In this document: positions 25,862-38,011 of the stretch, in pieces
Numbering within the stretch: the stretch's first letter is position 1
Layout of the letters: every line of letters starts with the position of its first letter
DNA from: Kudoa neothunni
Taxonomy: Eukaryota; Cnidaria
Direction of reading: 5' to 3'
Length of the DNA stretch: 64,000 nt
Assembly (NCBI GenBank): GCA_964304625.1
Contig: OZ199839.1
Location: forward strand, 1,488,001 to 1,552,000
Program-made: the position numbers and the translations under genes
Notes under the pieces: generated by a model
What the model saw: only the letters and a program-made list of their open reading frames with translations
Told to the model about the DNA's origin: nothing
Database searches by the model: none

Positions 25862-27994
25862 ACACATAATGTAGTACTCTATTTTAGTTGTTATTTAAAA
25901 AAAATAAGGCACTGCTGAATTTGATGAGAAAATATCTTCTAACATTTATTACAGAAATACACTGTGAACGAATCACATAATCTTGTTAATACATTGACTT
26001 AATGCCTTCGAAACCAACCCTCGATTGCTTGAAGCCCTAATTATAGCTAATCATACTCTGGAATCGATTTCAGATTCCACATTACAGTTTTAAATAGTAA
26101 ACGTACTATAGTTAGATTTATCTATTTTCGACATGGGTCAGTCTGTACTTTATAATGGCGCTGTAATTATTAAACATAGTTCAACTTTGTTTATTTCAGC
26201 TTATCTTGATATAAATTTTGTTGGGTTTATTGAGAAAATTTTGTTAAATGACTAGTTATTTTATTATAAAAATTTGACATGTTAAACAATGTTAATATGT
26301 ATTTTTTAGGATTAGAAATAATTTAAATTATAAATAATTTTTGAATATATATTATTGTTGTAATTAATTGAATACATCCTCTTGTGTTAATACAATGCAA
26401 CTTCTATACATTTTATTAGGTTGTAGAGTTTTGGTTGATTAGATCCAACTCCATGGACGTTCTAAGCACTGCAGAGAATAGCATGTGACCCCTTGACATA
26501 TCTTCTGGGGTAGAGCGTGAATCACCTCATTAAACATATTCTTCTTTAACGACCATCACCTTAAACTTAACATATGAAAAGGAATTGACAGCAGAAACTT
26601 TATTACCTAATACACTTATCGCTATTTCAAATGTCTAACCAAACCTACCTTCTTGATCAATCTATAACTTCAGAAAATCGCAGGTAACAATGAGCTTGAA
26701 CATTTACTAATGTCCTAATTGTGGATTATTTGTACGTAGCACAGAAGCGATGCCACATAAATGCTGGGATTTCTTTTAATTTTTTAAATGAAATATGGTC
26801 TACAGCAATAAAAGACAAGAAAACCAGATTAAAACATTAAGGACAATGTATCTATTGAGGTAAACTGAAATTTCTTAATATTGCAACATTTTCAGCCAAA
26901 ATTTGTAATCTAACTAAGAGGTCTTCAAACTAAAGCTTTCCGACATTTTTAATGTGACCCCCAAAGTTTACGATAACAAATATAAAAATGTTTCAGTAGA
27001 TTTGTTTAAGATTTGACGTTATAAACTGTATCAAAATTGGCGAAATCCATAAATAAATTAAAGTCATTCCTATTAAAAATTGTGTTTATAGCTAAACTGA
27101 ACCGTGGGCGGCGCTTATGCTCGTAATTTGTAACACAGTACTATTCATCGCATGAGAGAAATATATGGAAATATTAAAAAATTTACTTTTTAATTAATTT
27201 TAATTATATTAAGTCAATTTATCATTACATTGATACATATGTAACACGCTTTAAAATAAAATTTATCGTAAATATTATAAATCTAAACATTAATTCGAAT
27301 ATTCAAAATAACCAGGAATAATTCGTACGGAGAAACATAAAATTACATGAAGAATTTTTGTCTCGGTTTTTATTACAAAAATTATAGAATAAAATGAAGC
27401 AGAAATAGAGCCAATTTTTGTGTGGCTCTGGAGTAACAACTTTGTTTGATTGTGACCCTCGTGTAATGAAAATCTCTTCGCCAAACTGGCGCTGATTAGA
27501 AATATCTCCGCTTATTTTTGAGTTTAATATATAATTCTTAACATTAAGATAATTAGAAAAAATAAAATAATTATAAAACTTAAGGAAAACTAAGTTTTAA
27601 TAGAAAGAAGCGCAAAATCATATGCACATATCTCGATATTACGTAAAATATTTTTTCTTATGTAAATATCCTTCCGAACAAATTACGCAGTATTCAATGT
27701 CGGCTGCAAATTGTATTTAAATTATGCTCATTCAGGTATATCACTAATTTCAAAAATTAAATTAAACTACTCTGAGTTCAGTTAAATATGTTAAATTTTA
27801 CATTAATGAACAGCACGAATAAGTTTCACCTTATAGAATGTATTATAGATAGATCGTTTTTATTTTAAAATCCATTTGAAGAATCATGGGTCATTTTATA
27901 GTGTAAGCTTCCAAAATCGATATTTTGCCTAAGCGTAACAAAAAATAGCGTTAATGAATGAAAAACAAAAACTAAATAGATTGCTGAATGAATT
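25862..27994. other. Intergenic, AT-rich
   Basis: No confident gene. A 20-codon frame at 26710-26780 spells a C-x2-C...H-x2-C pattern but is closed by stops on both sides. Confidence 0.4.
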
Positions 27995-29208
27995 TTAACG
28001 ATTGTTGGGGAAATTAATAAATGCAGTAAATACTGGAATCTGTTTTTCATCATTCCAAATAAGGTAGAGAAATGGTCGATTAACTTCGAAAATGACAGGT
28101 CTAGCAGGCATACAATACGTGTTCATTACAACTGCAGTTGCGACAGCTGCCACGGTTTCTTCTTCATCAACTATGACTTTTGCAGATTGAAGTATTGCGG
28201 ACACAGAAATATCTTCCTCAGTAATTCCACTGAAATCGCAGCGACTAGGATCGAAAATTATACCTAGATTCTTCCCTCCGTTAGACGTTTGGTCAGAGAG
28301 AAAATTTTTAAAGTTTAAATCATATGCAACTGAAAATTTAGGTAAAGAAAGTCTCACGGACTCATAATGAGATTTTTCTAGTTCAGAAATTGTTTCCAAG
28401 ATCTAAAAATAATTAGAAAATAAAATATAATACCACAAAAATTCACGATTTCAGATTGAAAGAGTTGTCTGTATGAATCTCTTATGGGCGGTAAAATCAA
28501 AATGGCAGCATACTCTTTACTGTTGAACGGCAGTTTAATGGAGTGAATATCTAGTATGTCATCATAAAAATATTTGAATTCTTGTTTTTGTCGCATATAC
28601 TGCACTTTAACGGTAGACTTATTGTTTAGATAAAATTCACCCAAAGTTGTTTTAGTTTTGTCAAAAGGATACAACCATTTGGCCTTGAATAATGCGGTAT
28701 TTATTAGAATCACCGAAGTAAGATGTATGATGCAATCAGCATTTTTTATCATGTCATTGATGAGATGATTGGTTGCTTCAGATATCCATTGATCGATGAG
28801 GGTGACACTGGCTTCAACATCACGAAAATTTACATGTTTTATTGTGGTATCAAATAATCGGGTAACATTATCAATGTAATCTTTTTTGATATGGCCAGAA
28901 GTAAACACACCATTATTAAGATCCAATAGCGAGTCACTATGTCCCTTAATTTGTTTGAAGGTAGCAATATTTGAATATTTTGATTTTGGTTGGTCAAGTT
29001 GTGCGAGCAACTTGTAATTAACTCTGGTAACTTCATACAGAGCGCTGTAGGTTTGTGCTTTCGAGCCAAGTTGTAGTATAGTTAATAGTTGATAAAGACT
29101 TGGAGATGAAAATACCATATTTTGAGACCAATTATTATTCTCTCCAGCATAGCAAAGGAATTCAAATGAAAGTTTAACGATGACATTGGCAATAGCTTCA
29201 TTATCCAT
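27995..29208 (-). CDS. Serpin, intracellular type, two exons, 389 aa
   Basis: Serine protease inhibitor fold. Exon 1 (28447-29208) starts MDNEAIANVIVKLSFEF and contains NMVFSSPSLYQLLTILQLG; a 44-nt intron (28403-28446) leads in phase 0 to exon 2 (27995-28402) with YESVRLSLPKFSV. The hinge and reactive loop read DEEETVAAVATAVVM then NTYCMPARP, followed by FEVNRPFLYLIW and the C-terminal FTAFINFP. Length and landmarks fit a whole inhibitory serpin. Counting from the hinge gives Tyr at P1 and Cys at P1', suggesting chymotrypsin-like targets. The P15 residue, Gly in most inhibitory serpins, is Glu. No signal peptide is seen, so it probably acts in the cytosol like clade B serpins, or leaves by another route. 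Both exons are open. Confidence 0.95.
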
Positions 29209-29867
29209 TGGGTGCTGGTAATACTACGAGCACTCTCGCCTTCCGAATTATTGATGCGTCAAGATATGGATTAGTTTTAAACTTGACATATTACCTATGA
29301 AAACTGCTTAATTAATCTAAAGTTAATTTTTTTAATGAAGAATACTCAATATTATTGCAAGTTAGTTTATTAAGTCATTTATTATACGATTTCTAGCCAA
29401 AGCTGTCTAAGTCTAAAATAATAATTTATGTATAATTTTCAAAATAAAATCCATCATAAAATCAACTAGGCGTTAAATATTAAAATAATGTAAATAAAAT
29501 TAATTAATCAAGATTTTCCAAAACTTTAAACCCAAATAATATCACGAGCTGTGCGCATGCGCGGGATATATTAAAAATTATTAAAAAAATGCGTTGTTTA
29601 AACCTACTCATTCCAAAAAATATAGAAATTAAATCATCTACATTATTTATTGATAAATGATCCGCAAGACTTTAAAACAAACGATGTTAAAATTTTAATG
29701 TATTATTTTAATTTCAAAGTTTGATAATAAAATTTCAGTAATTTTACTTAACTAGAAATTATAACTTATAATTGATGATATGTCTAATAATAGATCATCA
29801 ATCAATTTAAAAGATTCTCTCGTGTCAGATTAGAACAAAATTCAAACATCCGGACAGTTAGCATTAA
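29209..29867. other. Spacer upstream of the serpin
   Basis: AT-rich; nothing recognised besides a GCGCATGCGCG palindrome near 29554. Confidence 0.3.
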
Positions 29868-31082
29868 TACTCGTATTGAGTCACAGATTTTCACCTTTAC
29901 TTTAAACGAATTTGGGGTCGTTTTTGACCCCAGGATTGAAATAGTAGTTTTACAAATAATTTACTCCATCAAAAACGACAAAAATATTAAAATTTGTTAT
30001 TATGCACTCTTGGGCAAATGGAACATCTTACCCTTTAATTTAAATCTCATTTTAGCGAAATTCGATTCTGGTTGGCTACGTTGTCAATGACGTATTCATT
30101 TAAAATTTCTTCAATGATACAAAAAATATTAATTTATTGTTTAGGGTGGACAATTATACTTTTGCGGGGCGGATTTTTATAAAGAAATTTAATAAAAAAT
30201 ATAAATTTGATTTTTTGAGTATTGCACAGATATAGTGATAAATAAGGCAAACAGCATTGGGCCAATATGTACAAATAAATACATTTCAAAACAGTTTTTA
30301 TTAAAAACAAGGCACCGACTATAAATTTTTCGCTTTCCAGTATCCGCTGTGGTTAAAATTAAACATCTCGTGAAGAAATTGCATGTTTAATTGGTGTAGC
30401 ACTTATTTTTGTAGGTATAATAGAAAGAGGAAAAATATATTTCGAACTTGATTTTTCACAAACAAATTAATAAATTCAACGGCTCATTTTTCAATAGATT
30501 TTTGTATAGATTACTGAATCAGGTAGTTTGTAGTGGAGTAATTTTATTATTTAAAGTAGTTTCCTTCTATAATTTTATTGATTTTTTAGTTTGCATAACT
30601 TTTAGGACGTCTCATTTCTGTTAATTTATTTTCTTTATTCCTTCAAATTTTCTAAATATTGTTAGCCACATTTAATAATAATGCATGCTTCTAATTGTAA
30701 ATCTAAAATTAACAGTTATTAAACTTGAGTATAAAAAAATATGGCAACTTTACATTTACGGATGAATTAATATTAGTCTGGCTTTTAAATATCTTAGAGA
30801 GGAACTAAATCTCAAATCTATCACAAAAAAATGAATTCTATAATAAACTTGTTATCGCTCGCGATGGCTGAATCGAATATCATGGGCAAGTTCCAACCCA
30901 CGGGCCGTGTTATAGCTACCGCTGTTCAGGATCCTTCTAGAAACCCTTAGAAAGACCTAAAACGTTGGAAATATTTGAATATCAAAGATAATATTTAAAT
31001 TAATTTATTATGTCGAATTGTTAATGTAATAATATAATTATTTATTTTTCGGTCATAAATGACCCCAAACTCAGTATGAGTG
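29868..31082. mobile_element. piggyBac-like non-autonomous element with TTAA flanks
   Basis: The 1215-bp element is bounded by TTAA at 29864-29867 and 31083-31086. The ends are TACTCGTATTGAGT and, reverse complement, CACTCATACTGAGT, each followed by a GGGGTC...GACC palindrome (29923-29940; 31051-31066). TTAA duplication plus GGGGTCATTTATGACC-type motifs are piggyBac hallmarks. The interior has no transposase frame. A tRNA-like patch (GTTCCAACCC) lies near 30890. Confidence 0.75.
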
Positions 31083-31086
31083 TTAA

Positions 31087-31330
31087 GGTTTGGTTTTACA
31101 TTGTGAGTGTAGAGGTCTTGGTTTCGAGATTCGAATCCGACAGGAGGTCAATCTATTGTTCCATGGGTAATGTATCTTATACACAAATATGTTTGTTATA
31201 AGAGCCTACGACAACAATAAGATTTGGAAATTCTTGTTGTCATTGCTTGATTCTGGCGTAGAGGTTGAATTAAAGACTTTGAGCCGCTGTAGATTTATTA
31301 AAAACAATTATCGAAATTTGATATTCAGGA
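31087..31330 (+). repeat. tRNA-derived SINE-like sequence
   Basis: A box-B-like GAGATTCGAATCC (31135-31147) with a plausible box A about 35 bp upstream, directly behind the TTAA of the piggyBac-like element. No second copy of this exact sequence occurs in the window, so the SINE call rests on the promoter-like boxes only. Confidence 0.3.
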
Positions 31331-31914
31331 ACTAAAATAATTCTAAGAATAAAATCAAGACAATAGCTGTTCCAAATTTATATTATTTAGTATATTTTTA
31401 AAGGTCAAAGTACCGCAGGAAAATAAGGCGAGGGGTTGTTACATGTCATTCTTTTTAGTTATTGTATTTGAGCCAAACAATCCACAATAGCTCAACCCTT
31501 TATATTTTTAACTTAACTTGATTGTAATAATATTAATATTGTTATAGGTAATAGTAATAGACTAATGCAAGGTTCAGTCGCCAATTATTGAGGCTCCATA
31601 ACTGTGCTGCTTGTAGTGTAAATAAAGCATAGATTCTGCCTGGTCAGCCAAAACTCCACAACATAATAGTTTCACTAGAGTTGTCCTATAAGTTAAATAA
31701 AAATTATGAATAAACTTTGTAATTAATTTATTTATGATAATTTAAAATTGTAGCGGGAAAGAACACAAATAACATCAAATCATTATTCTTTTCAAATTTC
31801 AATTAAGTGAATAATGCCGGGGTGATTTGTATTCTAAAATACTGTTATGTCAAATTTTAAATGAGCGAGTGACTCAAACGAAAGTCGCTTTCGTAATCAT
31901 ATAACCCGATAGGA
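31331..31914. other. Spacer, no gene seen
   Basis: AT-rich with a few moderately GC-rich lines near 31560-31680. No frame or RNA fold recognised. Confidence 0.3.
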
Positions 31915-32183
31915 TAGGTGGTTTCCGTAGAGCCGAGACCCGCATTCAGACGACTCTCTTAGTTTAATTCTGGGTTAGTACAGGGTATGGTTGAGGTGGT
32001 GGTTGTTCCAAACGAGGATGTTTAGTAGGTTAAAATCCCACACTACCTCATGAAAGTAAGTCGTCTTAATATGTCATTACGGTATCTACAGATACCTACA
32101 GCATAAATGGTCAAGGCCTAACCAACCCGAACTTCACAAACTAACAAGTTTCGCCAGGAGTTTTATCTTGTAAACAAAAGAAG
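31915..32183 (+). repeat. SINE-like dispersed repeat, 5'-truncated copy
   Basis: About three quarters of bases match the reverse complement of 63362-63612. Shared blocks are GTAGAGCCGA, CAGGGTATGGTTG, GTTAAAATCCCACAC, AAGTCGTCTTAATATG, TACAGCATAAATGG and CCGAACTTCACAA. Both copies end in CTTGTAAACAAAA, a SINE-type A-rich tail. This copy lacks the tRNA-like head found in the other. Confidence 0.65.
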
Positions 32184-32321
32184 TTATTCTAATCTGAATA
32201 AAAACTATTAAAATAAAAATAAAGAGAACAAAGTTGCGCAAAAACATACTTTAAAATTTAAAATCATTATGATATCAAACGTAGACAAATAAAATCGAAA
32301 ATAATTTATACATAGAAACAT

Positions 32322-34161
32322 CTAAAATTTATACTGTTGCCAAACCTCCTCGAACATATGTTTGCATGATATATTGGCACCAATCTTTGAACATAATAGA
32401 AATACACCGGACATTTTTCGATGCAGTGAGTAGGATTCGTCTGGGGGTGGTGTCAGCCTATTTTTTAACATGACCGGTACTAATTCACCTATTTTGTAAG
32501 TAATATTTTGAGTTCTAAAGTCGAAAGGCTCGTGGCTTTTGAATGGCAATCCTAACACCATAACAGCATCTACATGAGCCTCAGTCATCACCTAAAATTC
32601 AAATCGCTAACTAATTCCAATGAACAGACAGAATTGCTTTTTTCTCGTAGCCTGTCAAAAATTTGAGGTTTAACGAGTGTTTCTCTACCAGCTTTCTGTC
32701 TCCATCTGCAGCAGCTCTGATGATACGAATATATTCGTCTACAAAAGTAGAACCGAAGTTTCTTGAAGCTCCAAAATCAATAAGGTTTATCTGGACAAAA
32801 AATATCAAACCTAAAATACATCAACACTAATCACTATATTTGTGGATGGATTGAACAAGAAGTTCGACCAGTTAGCATCGGTTTGCATGTATTTGAGCAC
32901 GAACAATTCTTGCAAACACAAATATATCAGATTGGAGCATATCTGCGAGAGGAAGAGATAATGTATTGGTTATGTTTAATAACAACACGCCATCTTACCA
33001 TGTTAACAGTTTCAGGTGAACAATTAGTTATTTTGTCCACGCTGATGCCATCAACAAATTCACTTGTTAGTACTCTTGTTGTGGATAGCTCGTCAATAAC
33101 TTTAGGAACATAGAAAAGATGGCTGAAATTGTCCGATACAATTTTTCTATATGTAATTAGTGACAACAAGAAAAAAAACGTATAGATTAGTCACCGAAAT
33201 TTCCTCTGGTTGGCAGCTTCCCTACAATAATCCACTTCCCACATCAATTCTTTTCTGGCAACACTTAAAGTATTGTCCATAAAAAATCCTAGTTTTCAAG
33301 AGAAACATTAATCGCTGTCTTAATGTGTGGTCGCAATACAAATGAGATCACGTACCTTCCGGTATTAGCTTGGTCTTTTTAATCAAAATAGATAAACTTT
33401 GAAGATCGATATCAATCGAATTAGCTATTCCTGGATACTGGTGAGGAATGGATTAGTTAGAATATCTTCGTGAGCAAAAATTATCTACCTGAACTTTAAC
33501 TGCAACTTTAGTGTCATCGTGAAGAAATGCCGAATGAACTTGTCCAATAGATGCGGCGGCAAACGGTTTTATATCAAAGGATTTAAAATTAGAATTCCAG
33601 TCCGAACCTAACTCCTCTGTAAGAACTTTCTATAAGAATTGAAAGTGTGAGAAATGTATATTAGTATCTTAAAAGATCAACACACATTCACTTGCCAAAA
33701 TGGCATAAAATCAGCATTTTGTCTGACTCTTTCGAATATGTCTTGTACCTCGTCCGAGAATATTGCGTTATCTAACCTCAAACAAGTAAATCATGATCGC
33801 CACATCATTTTAAAACCTTGAATGCTCAACATTTGGCCAAATTTTAACGCCGCCCCCCTTAGCTTACACATTGTTGCAACAATGTCATCAATAATCTCGG
33901 AGGAGTTTTTGATTGAAGTTGAACTATTATCACTTCGATTCAAACGATTCATCGCAATTTTAAATCCCACTCTTCCAAACAAAGCTATTAAGCGTCAAAA
34001 TATACAATAAGTGGGACCAAAAATATTGTATACATCCATATGTGCCGATTCTACTAAGTAGATTTGCAGGAACTTGACGTTCAATCGATTTTTCATACGA
34101 CTAGATGTAATAAGTCATCCTAATCGTTTCTACGAGCAAAAGTTACCTTATCATTCGACAT
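32322..34161 (-). CDS. COQ8: COQ8/ADCK3-type atypical kinase
   Basis: Member of the UbiB/ABC1 family, a mitochondrial inner-membrane/matrix ATPase-kinase needed for coenzyme Q synthesis. In order on the minus strand: [16 protein letters not shown] (near 34060); the KxGQ helix [15 protein letters not shown] (33825); the Ala-rich loop [16 protein letters not shown] (33550) with [21 protein letters not shown]; the catalytic segment [15 protein letters not shown] (32830-32890) and LIDFGAS with [17 protein letters not shown]; then [30 protein letters not shown] and stop TAG at 32322. All UbiB-specific motifs are kept. ATG 34161 (MSNDK) is the first clear start, but an AG acceptor just upstream (near 34165) allows a further 5' exon, which would be needed for the expected mitochondrial targeting peptide. 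A tRNA-Pro lies 273 bp upstream. Confidence 0.92.
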
Positions 34162-34434
34162 ACTTCTGCAATGGAAAAATAATGATGTCGATGGCGAGGA
34201 AAATTTTATTTTTAAAGGATATTTAAATTTCATTGAAAAAAGCATGGTGCAAGCTGAGTTTAATGGAAAGATTTAAACTTGGTGCTCGCGCATCTTGCAT
34301 ACAATCTTAGTCGAAATTATTCTATCGAATGCGCTCCAAAACAGGTACAAAGTGATGTAAATAAAATAAGGATTTCTATGAAACTAAATATAATAAACAT
34401 TGGGAAAAGTGCAATAGCAAAAGCGGCGATCGAG

Positions 34435-34506
34435 GGGCCTGGCCGGGAATTGAACCCGGGACCTCTCGCACCCTAAGCGAGAATCATACTACTAGACCAC
34501 CAGGCC
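34435..34506 (-). tRNA. tRNA-Pro (anticodon AGG)
   Basis: 72 nt with a perfect 7-bp acceptor stem (GGCCTGG/CCAGGCC), anticodon arm TCTCGC-TTAGGGT-GCGAGA giving anticodon AGG after U33, and T arm CCGGG-TTCAATT-CCCGG. No intron. Box A (TGGTCTAGTAG) and box B (GGTTCAATTCC) are internal. A TTTT pol III terminator follows about 12 nt downstream on the minus strand (near 34420). Confidence 0.97.
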
Positions 34507-35697
34507 AACGCACCCAGATTAGTTTATATTTCTACTTAAATAGTCCACAGTTTATAAATTCATTAATTCATTTCAATTGTGATTTTGATTTTATTTGCTC
34601 TAAGCTATACAAAACTGAAGGAATTACTATTAAATTGTTTGATAGATGAGTAAATTTCATAGAATTTTTGACAATGTTTTACTTTTAGCTAACAAATTCT
34701 AACAACGAATTTAATCAAAACTATCAAGTATTGATTAAATTAATTCTACAAATATATGGTTAAATAAGAAAGTTCTTATATATGCTTTATTAACCCTTTC
34801 AATCCAAAATTTTTAGATTACGGTCTGATGACAATATATCGCGTAAAACTAGTTATTTATAACAATTTAAAAAGTGAAAATTCTCAAAAATTGTTAGTAA
34901 TTATATTAAAATTACAGGAAAAATGAAATTTGAATAAAAATCCTATTTATATGTACCAAAAGAATGTAAAAATATTAACGCGGTCCCTAAAATTCAAGGG
35001 AAATTTCTTTTTGAATTTGATTCGTATACAATGTCTTAATATAATCAATATGCTTACATCGACTAAATTTTTGGACTTACACACAAATCCGGATGTCAAT
35101 TTCTTATTTAAAAAAAATTCCATGCCTAAAAATATTTAAAGCTCTTATAAAGAGATACAACAGATTGAGCTTCAGTAAATGTATTTGTGTAAGTAAGCAG
35201 ATGTATTATCTAATTATAAATAATAATTTATTAAATAATAAACAAAATTAATCTCTGTGTAACTTTTGTAAATTAACAATAAACTTCTCAAAAATATATA
35301 TAAAGATATTGATCACGTCAAATGTTTTTTTAATAATAGTTTATGTTAGAATATTTTACGATTGTCCAAAAAAAATAAATTACATTTTTTATGATAGCGA
35401 TATTTCGAATATTTTATTGCATATTTTTAGTGTACTAATCTATTAAAATTATTTTTATGAATAAAATTCACCGTAACATCTTAAAATTATTTTGGAGGTA
35501 ATTTAAAAAATAGAGCGCCACGGATATGCAATTTTTTCTCTTATTCATTTAAATATTAAATGAACATAAGGATATTTTTCCTTGTTGTATATTTGAAGTA
35601 TAATTCTAGCTCAGCATATTATTGACGACGGAAAAGAATTCTAGACTCAAAAAAACTTAATAATTTATTATCTGACAATAGTTAACTTCTAATTACG
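34507..35697. other. Intergenic, AT-rich
   Basis: Contains TTAACCCTTTCAATCC at 34791, another piggyBac-type end without a visible partner. Otherwise nothing recognised. Confidence 0.4.
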
Positions 35698-36850
35698 TCA
35701 AGTTTTTTTCCCAGGGACAAATAGTTTTTTTGTTTTGTTGTAAATTTTAAGAAAAATAATTGGGTTGAACAAAATTATAGCCAGATTGCTGAAAAACGGG
35801 TAAAGCAAACTTAGGGAGAAAGTTATCAACCAGGGCCAATTCATACATCGTTCGGTGAAGAGTCCAACCATTTGTGTTATATAAAAAGGCACGAAACAAA
35901 CCACGTATATGATGAAAAGCACAATGGAGTTTCTTAGATCGACGACAAAGGTATGAATTTTGGAAACATTTTTTACGGCTCTAGCATCATATTCTTTTTG
36001 TACATCCTACAACGAAATAAGAATAATGCTATTTTTTCTAGATGGTTTACCATTGTAGCCAGTAGAGAACTATGCCGGTTATCCGCTGAGACACTGGTCA
36101 AATTGGCCAATGCGACACTGTTATTTTTAGTGAACCCTTTTTTTCGAAAAAGAACATGCTTCGATTCTCCCCACATGCTAAAGTAGTCAGACAGATAAAT
36201 CAGCAAGTGTATAATGAAGCAACATTTGGCAGTTAATATCACCACTATACATAACAAAAATTTGAACATTATTGAAAGTTTGACGTTGGCCAGATTTTTG
36301 GAAAATTGACAAATCTATGGTAATAAATCACAATAATTTGTATTATATTTTCAATATATATTTAAACAATTACTGTTACGTTGTTAGATCCCAATTTGAT
36401 GGTGTAAATATGAATATAAACCATGTTAATAGAAAATGCTATAACCACCAAACCTGTTGTAACGACGTTATAGATCAGTTTGTGACGCACTTGAACCTTT
36501 TTCTGTCGAAAATATTTCGTCCAAGTAACAAGGAGAAAATGAAAATGATTCAACAAAAACATTGTTGAAGTAGCTTCGAGTAAAAAGTTAAAGGTTTTAC
36601 AACCAATTTCTTTATAGTGAAACGAGTCATACCACCAACTGCTCACGTACGTGATGCACAATGCACTATACACAAAACAAAAAATACAATGAATCGTGTT
36701 GTGCATGCTTAGGTGCTTGCTTTTCAAACCAACAATCCAATAATAAATTATCATGATTATTCCAAGAATAACTCCAAAAAATTGAAAGATATATTGAACA
36801 GTTGCAGTTGGCCACCCATATGAGTTTAAAATATCACATTCTATGCTCAT
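35698..36850 (-). CDS. Seven-transmembrane receptor, rhodopsin-like, 349 aa
   Basis: Three exons (36374-36850, 36051-36314, 35698-36006) joined by introns of 44-59 nt give 349 residues with seven hydrophobic spans: TM1 FQFFGVILGIIMIIYYWIV, TM2 IHCIFCFVYSALCITY, TM3 around MFLLNHFHFLLVTW, TM4 LIYNVVTTGLVVIAFSINM, TM5 FKFLLCIVVILTAKCCFI, TM6 FIIYVVCFVPFYITQM, TM7 to FNPIIFLKIYNK. CFVP matches the class A CWxP switch and NPIIF stands where NPxxY is expected; the DRY motif after TM3 is absent (TWTKYF). There is no signal peptide and a short N-terminus with one Cys. The ligand cannot be predicted; it could be a divergent class A receptor. Start is the first Met, before TM1. Confidence 0.8.
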
Positions 36851-38011
36851 TCAGCTTCTAGAAAGAAAAACTGAAACAAGAAAATTTCCTTATCCTATCG
36901 GTGAAAATCAATCTATGAAAGGGAGCTTATCTGATAACGATGTGCTGAGAAAATAGTTGTTCGATTCTTATAAAAATTGTTTGGGGCTAGAATAAAATTT
37001 TTAATATTTATAACAGAAAAAAAAACTTTTATCTTAGTTTTATTCACTAATCCAACCTAGGTGATTTTTTAATCATTATTTTGACCTATCTCATCTTATT
37101 AAGTTTAATATTAAAGTAATACGTTTTAATGACTAGTTTTAATCCCACTTACTAATAGTCTGCATCCTGCTTACCAAGTCTCTTTAGTTTGTTCTTTAAG
37201 CATTATTAATATTTTAAAATATTTTTTTCTTATAAAAACTTTTATATGATTTATTAATTTGCTTATAATTTAATAAAGATAGGTCATTATTTCTGTTATT
37301 TACCTAATTGAATAAATATTATTTAGTTTGGCTTGAGTGAAAGAAATAATAAAATTTTAGACAGTTGCTTAATTCTGTATGTCCCAGCTAATACTATCAA
37401 ATTTGCTCTTTGCGGAGAGATTGCTAATCAAAATATCGTGGTATACATTGGAATCTTTTGAAATTTCACAACTATTCTTTGTTTTCAATAAGACCAATAT
37501 ATAATAATAAAAATTGCAACTTTTGAAAATTTTTTCTAAATATTTTAAACTTTGAGTGAGGTCGAACGTGCCTATCTTCAATAACCGAAAAGGTTCTCCT
37601 CCGTGTTTTTGGATTAAATCTATAATATTCTTATAAATGAGGAAATATTTATGCTTTTAAATAGGGATCGTAATTTTTTATTAAAATTGATTTTAGTCGC
37701 AGAATTTTCAAAAGAGTTCCGACGTTTATTTTCCGGGAAATTCTAAATCTTTCGAAAAACTTGAAATGGGTAGTGACCAGTGGGAAATTGATAGTTTTCC
37801 TGTTAAATAGATCGACGTAGAGAAGGTGGACAATGAATTCGCTTGTAAATATTGCAGTATGAAATTACCTCTACGAGAAAATAGAATGTTGCGCTCTACA
37901 ATAGATAATCTTTTGAAATGAGGAAATTTTTCAACGCATCGACCAAATGATGTCAAAAATTTGAAGTTTCTGAGTTAATTATAAATTAACAGAATATTTA
38001 TACATATAATT
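36851..38011. other. Spacer between receptor and TTF2
   Basis: AT-rich from 36900 to 37350. Holds the orphan minus-strand frame described separately, and probably 5' exons of TTF2: 37766-37915 encodes MGSDQWEIDSFP and later EFACKYCSMKLPLRENRM, but I could not connect these to the main frame. Confidence 0.3.
37372..37650 (-). CDS. Orphan minus-strand exon-like frame
   Basis: Not recognised. A frame running FLIYKNIIDLIQKHGGEPF, GTFDLTQSLKYLEKIF, then a hydrophobic YYYILVLLK stretch and a charged tail to TAA. Composition is more protein-like than the surrounding sequence and an AG acceptor precedes it, so it could be a last exon, but upstream exons would have to overlap the 5' end of TTF2. May be chance. 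Confidence 0.25.

Noticed and set aside
26710-26780. Zinc-finger exon (C-x2-C...H-x2-C)
   Set aside because: The frame is only about 20 codons, bounded by stops, with no good splice sites or adjoining coding sequence.
35953-36568. Plus-strand frames over the receptor gene
   Set aside because: They are the antisense shadow of the 7TM exons and show no domain features.
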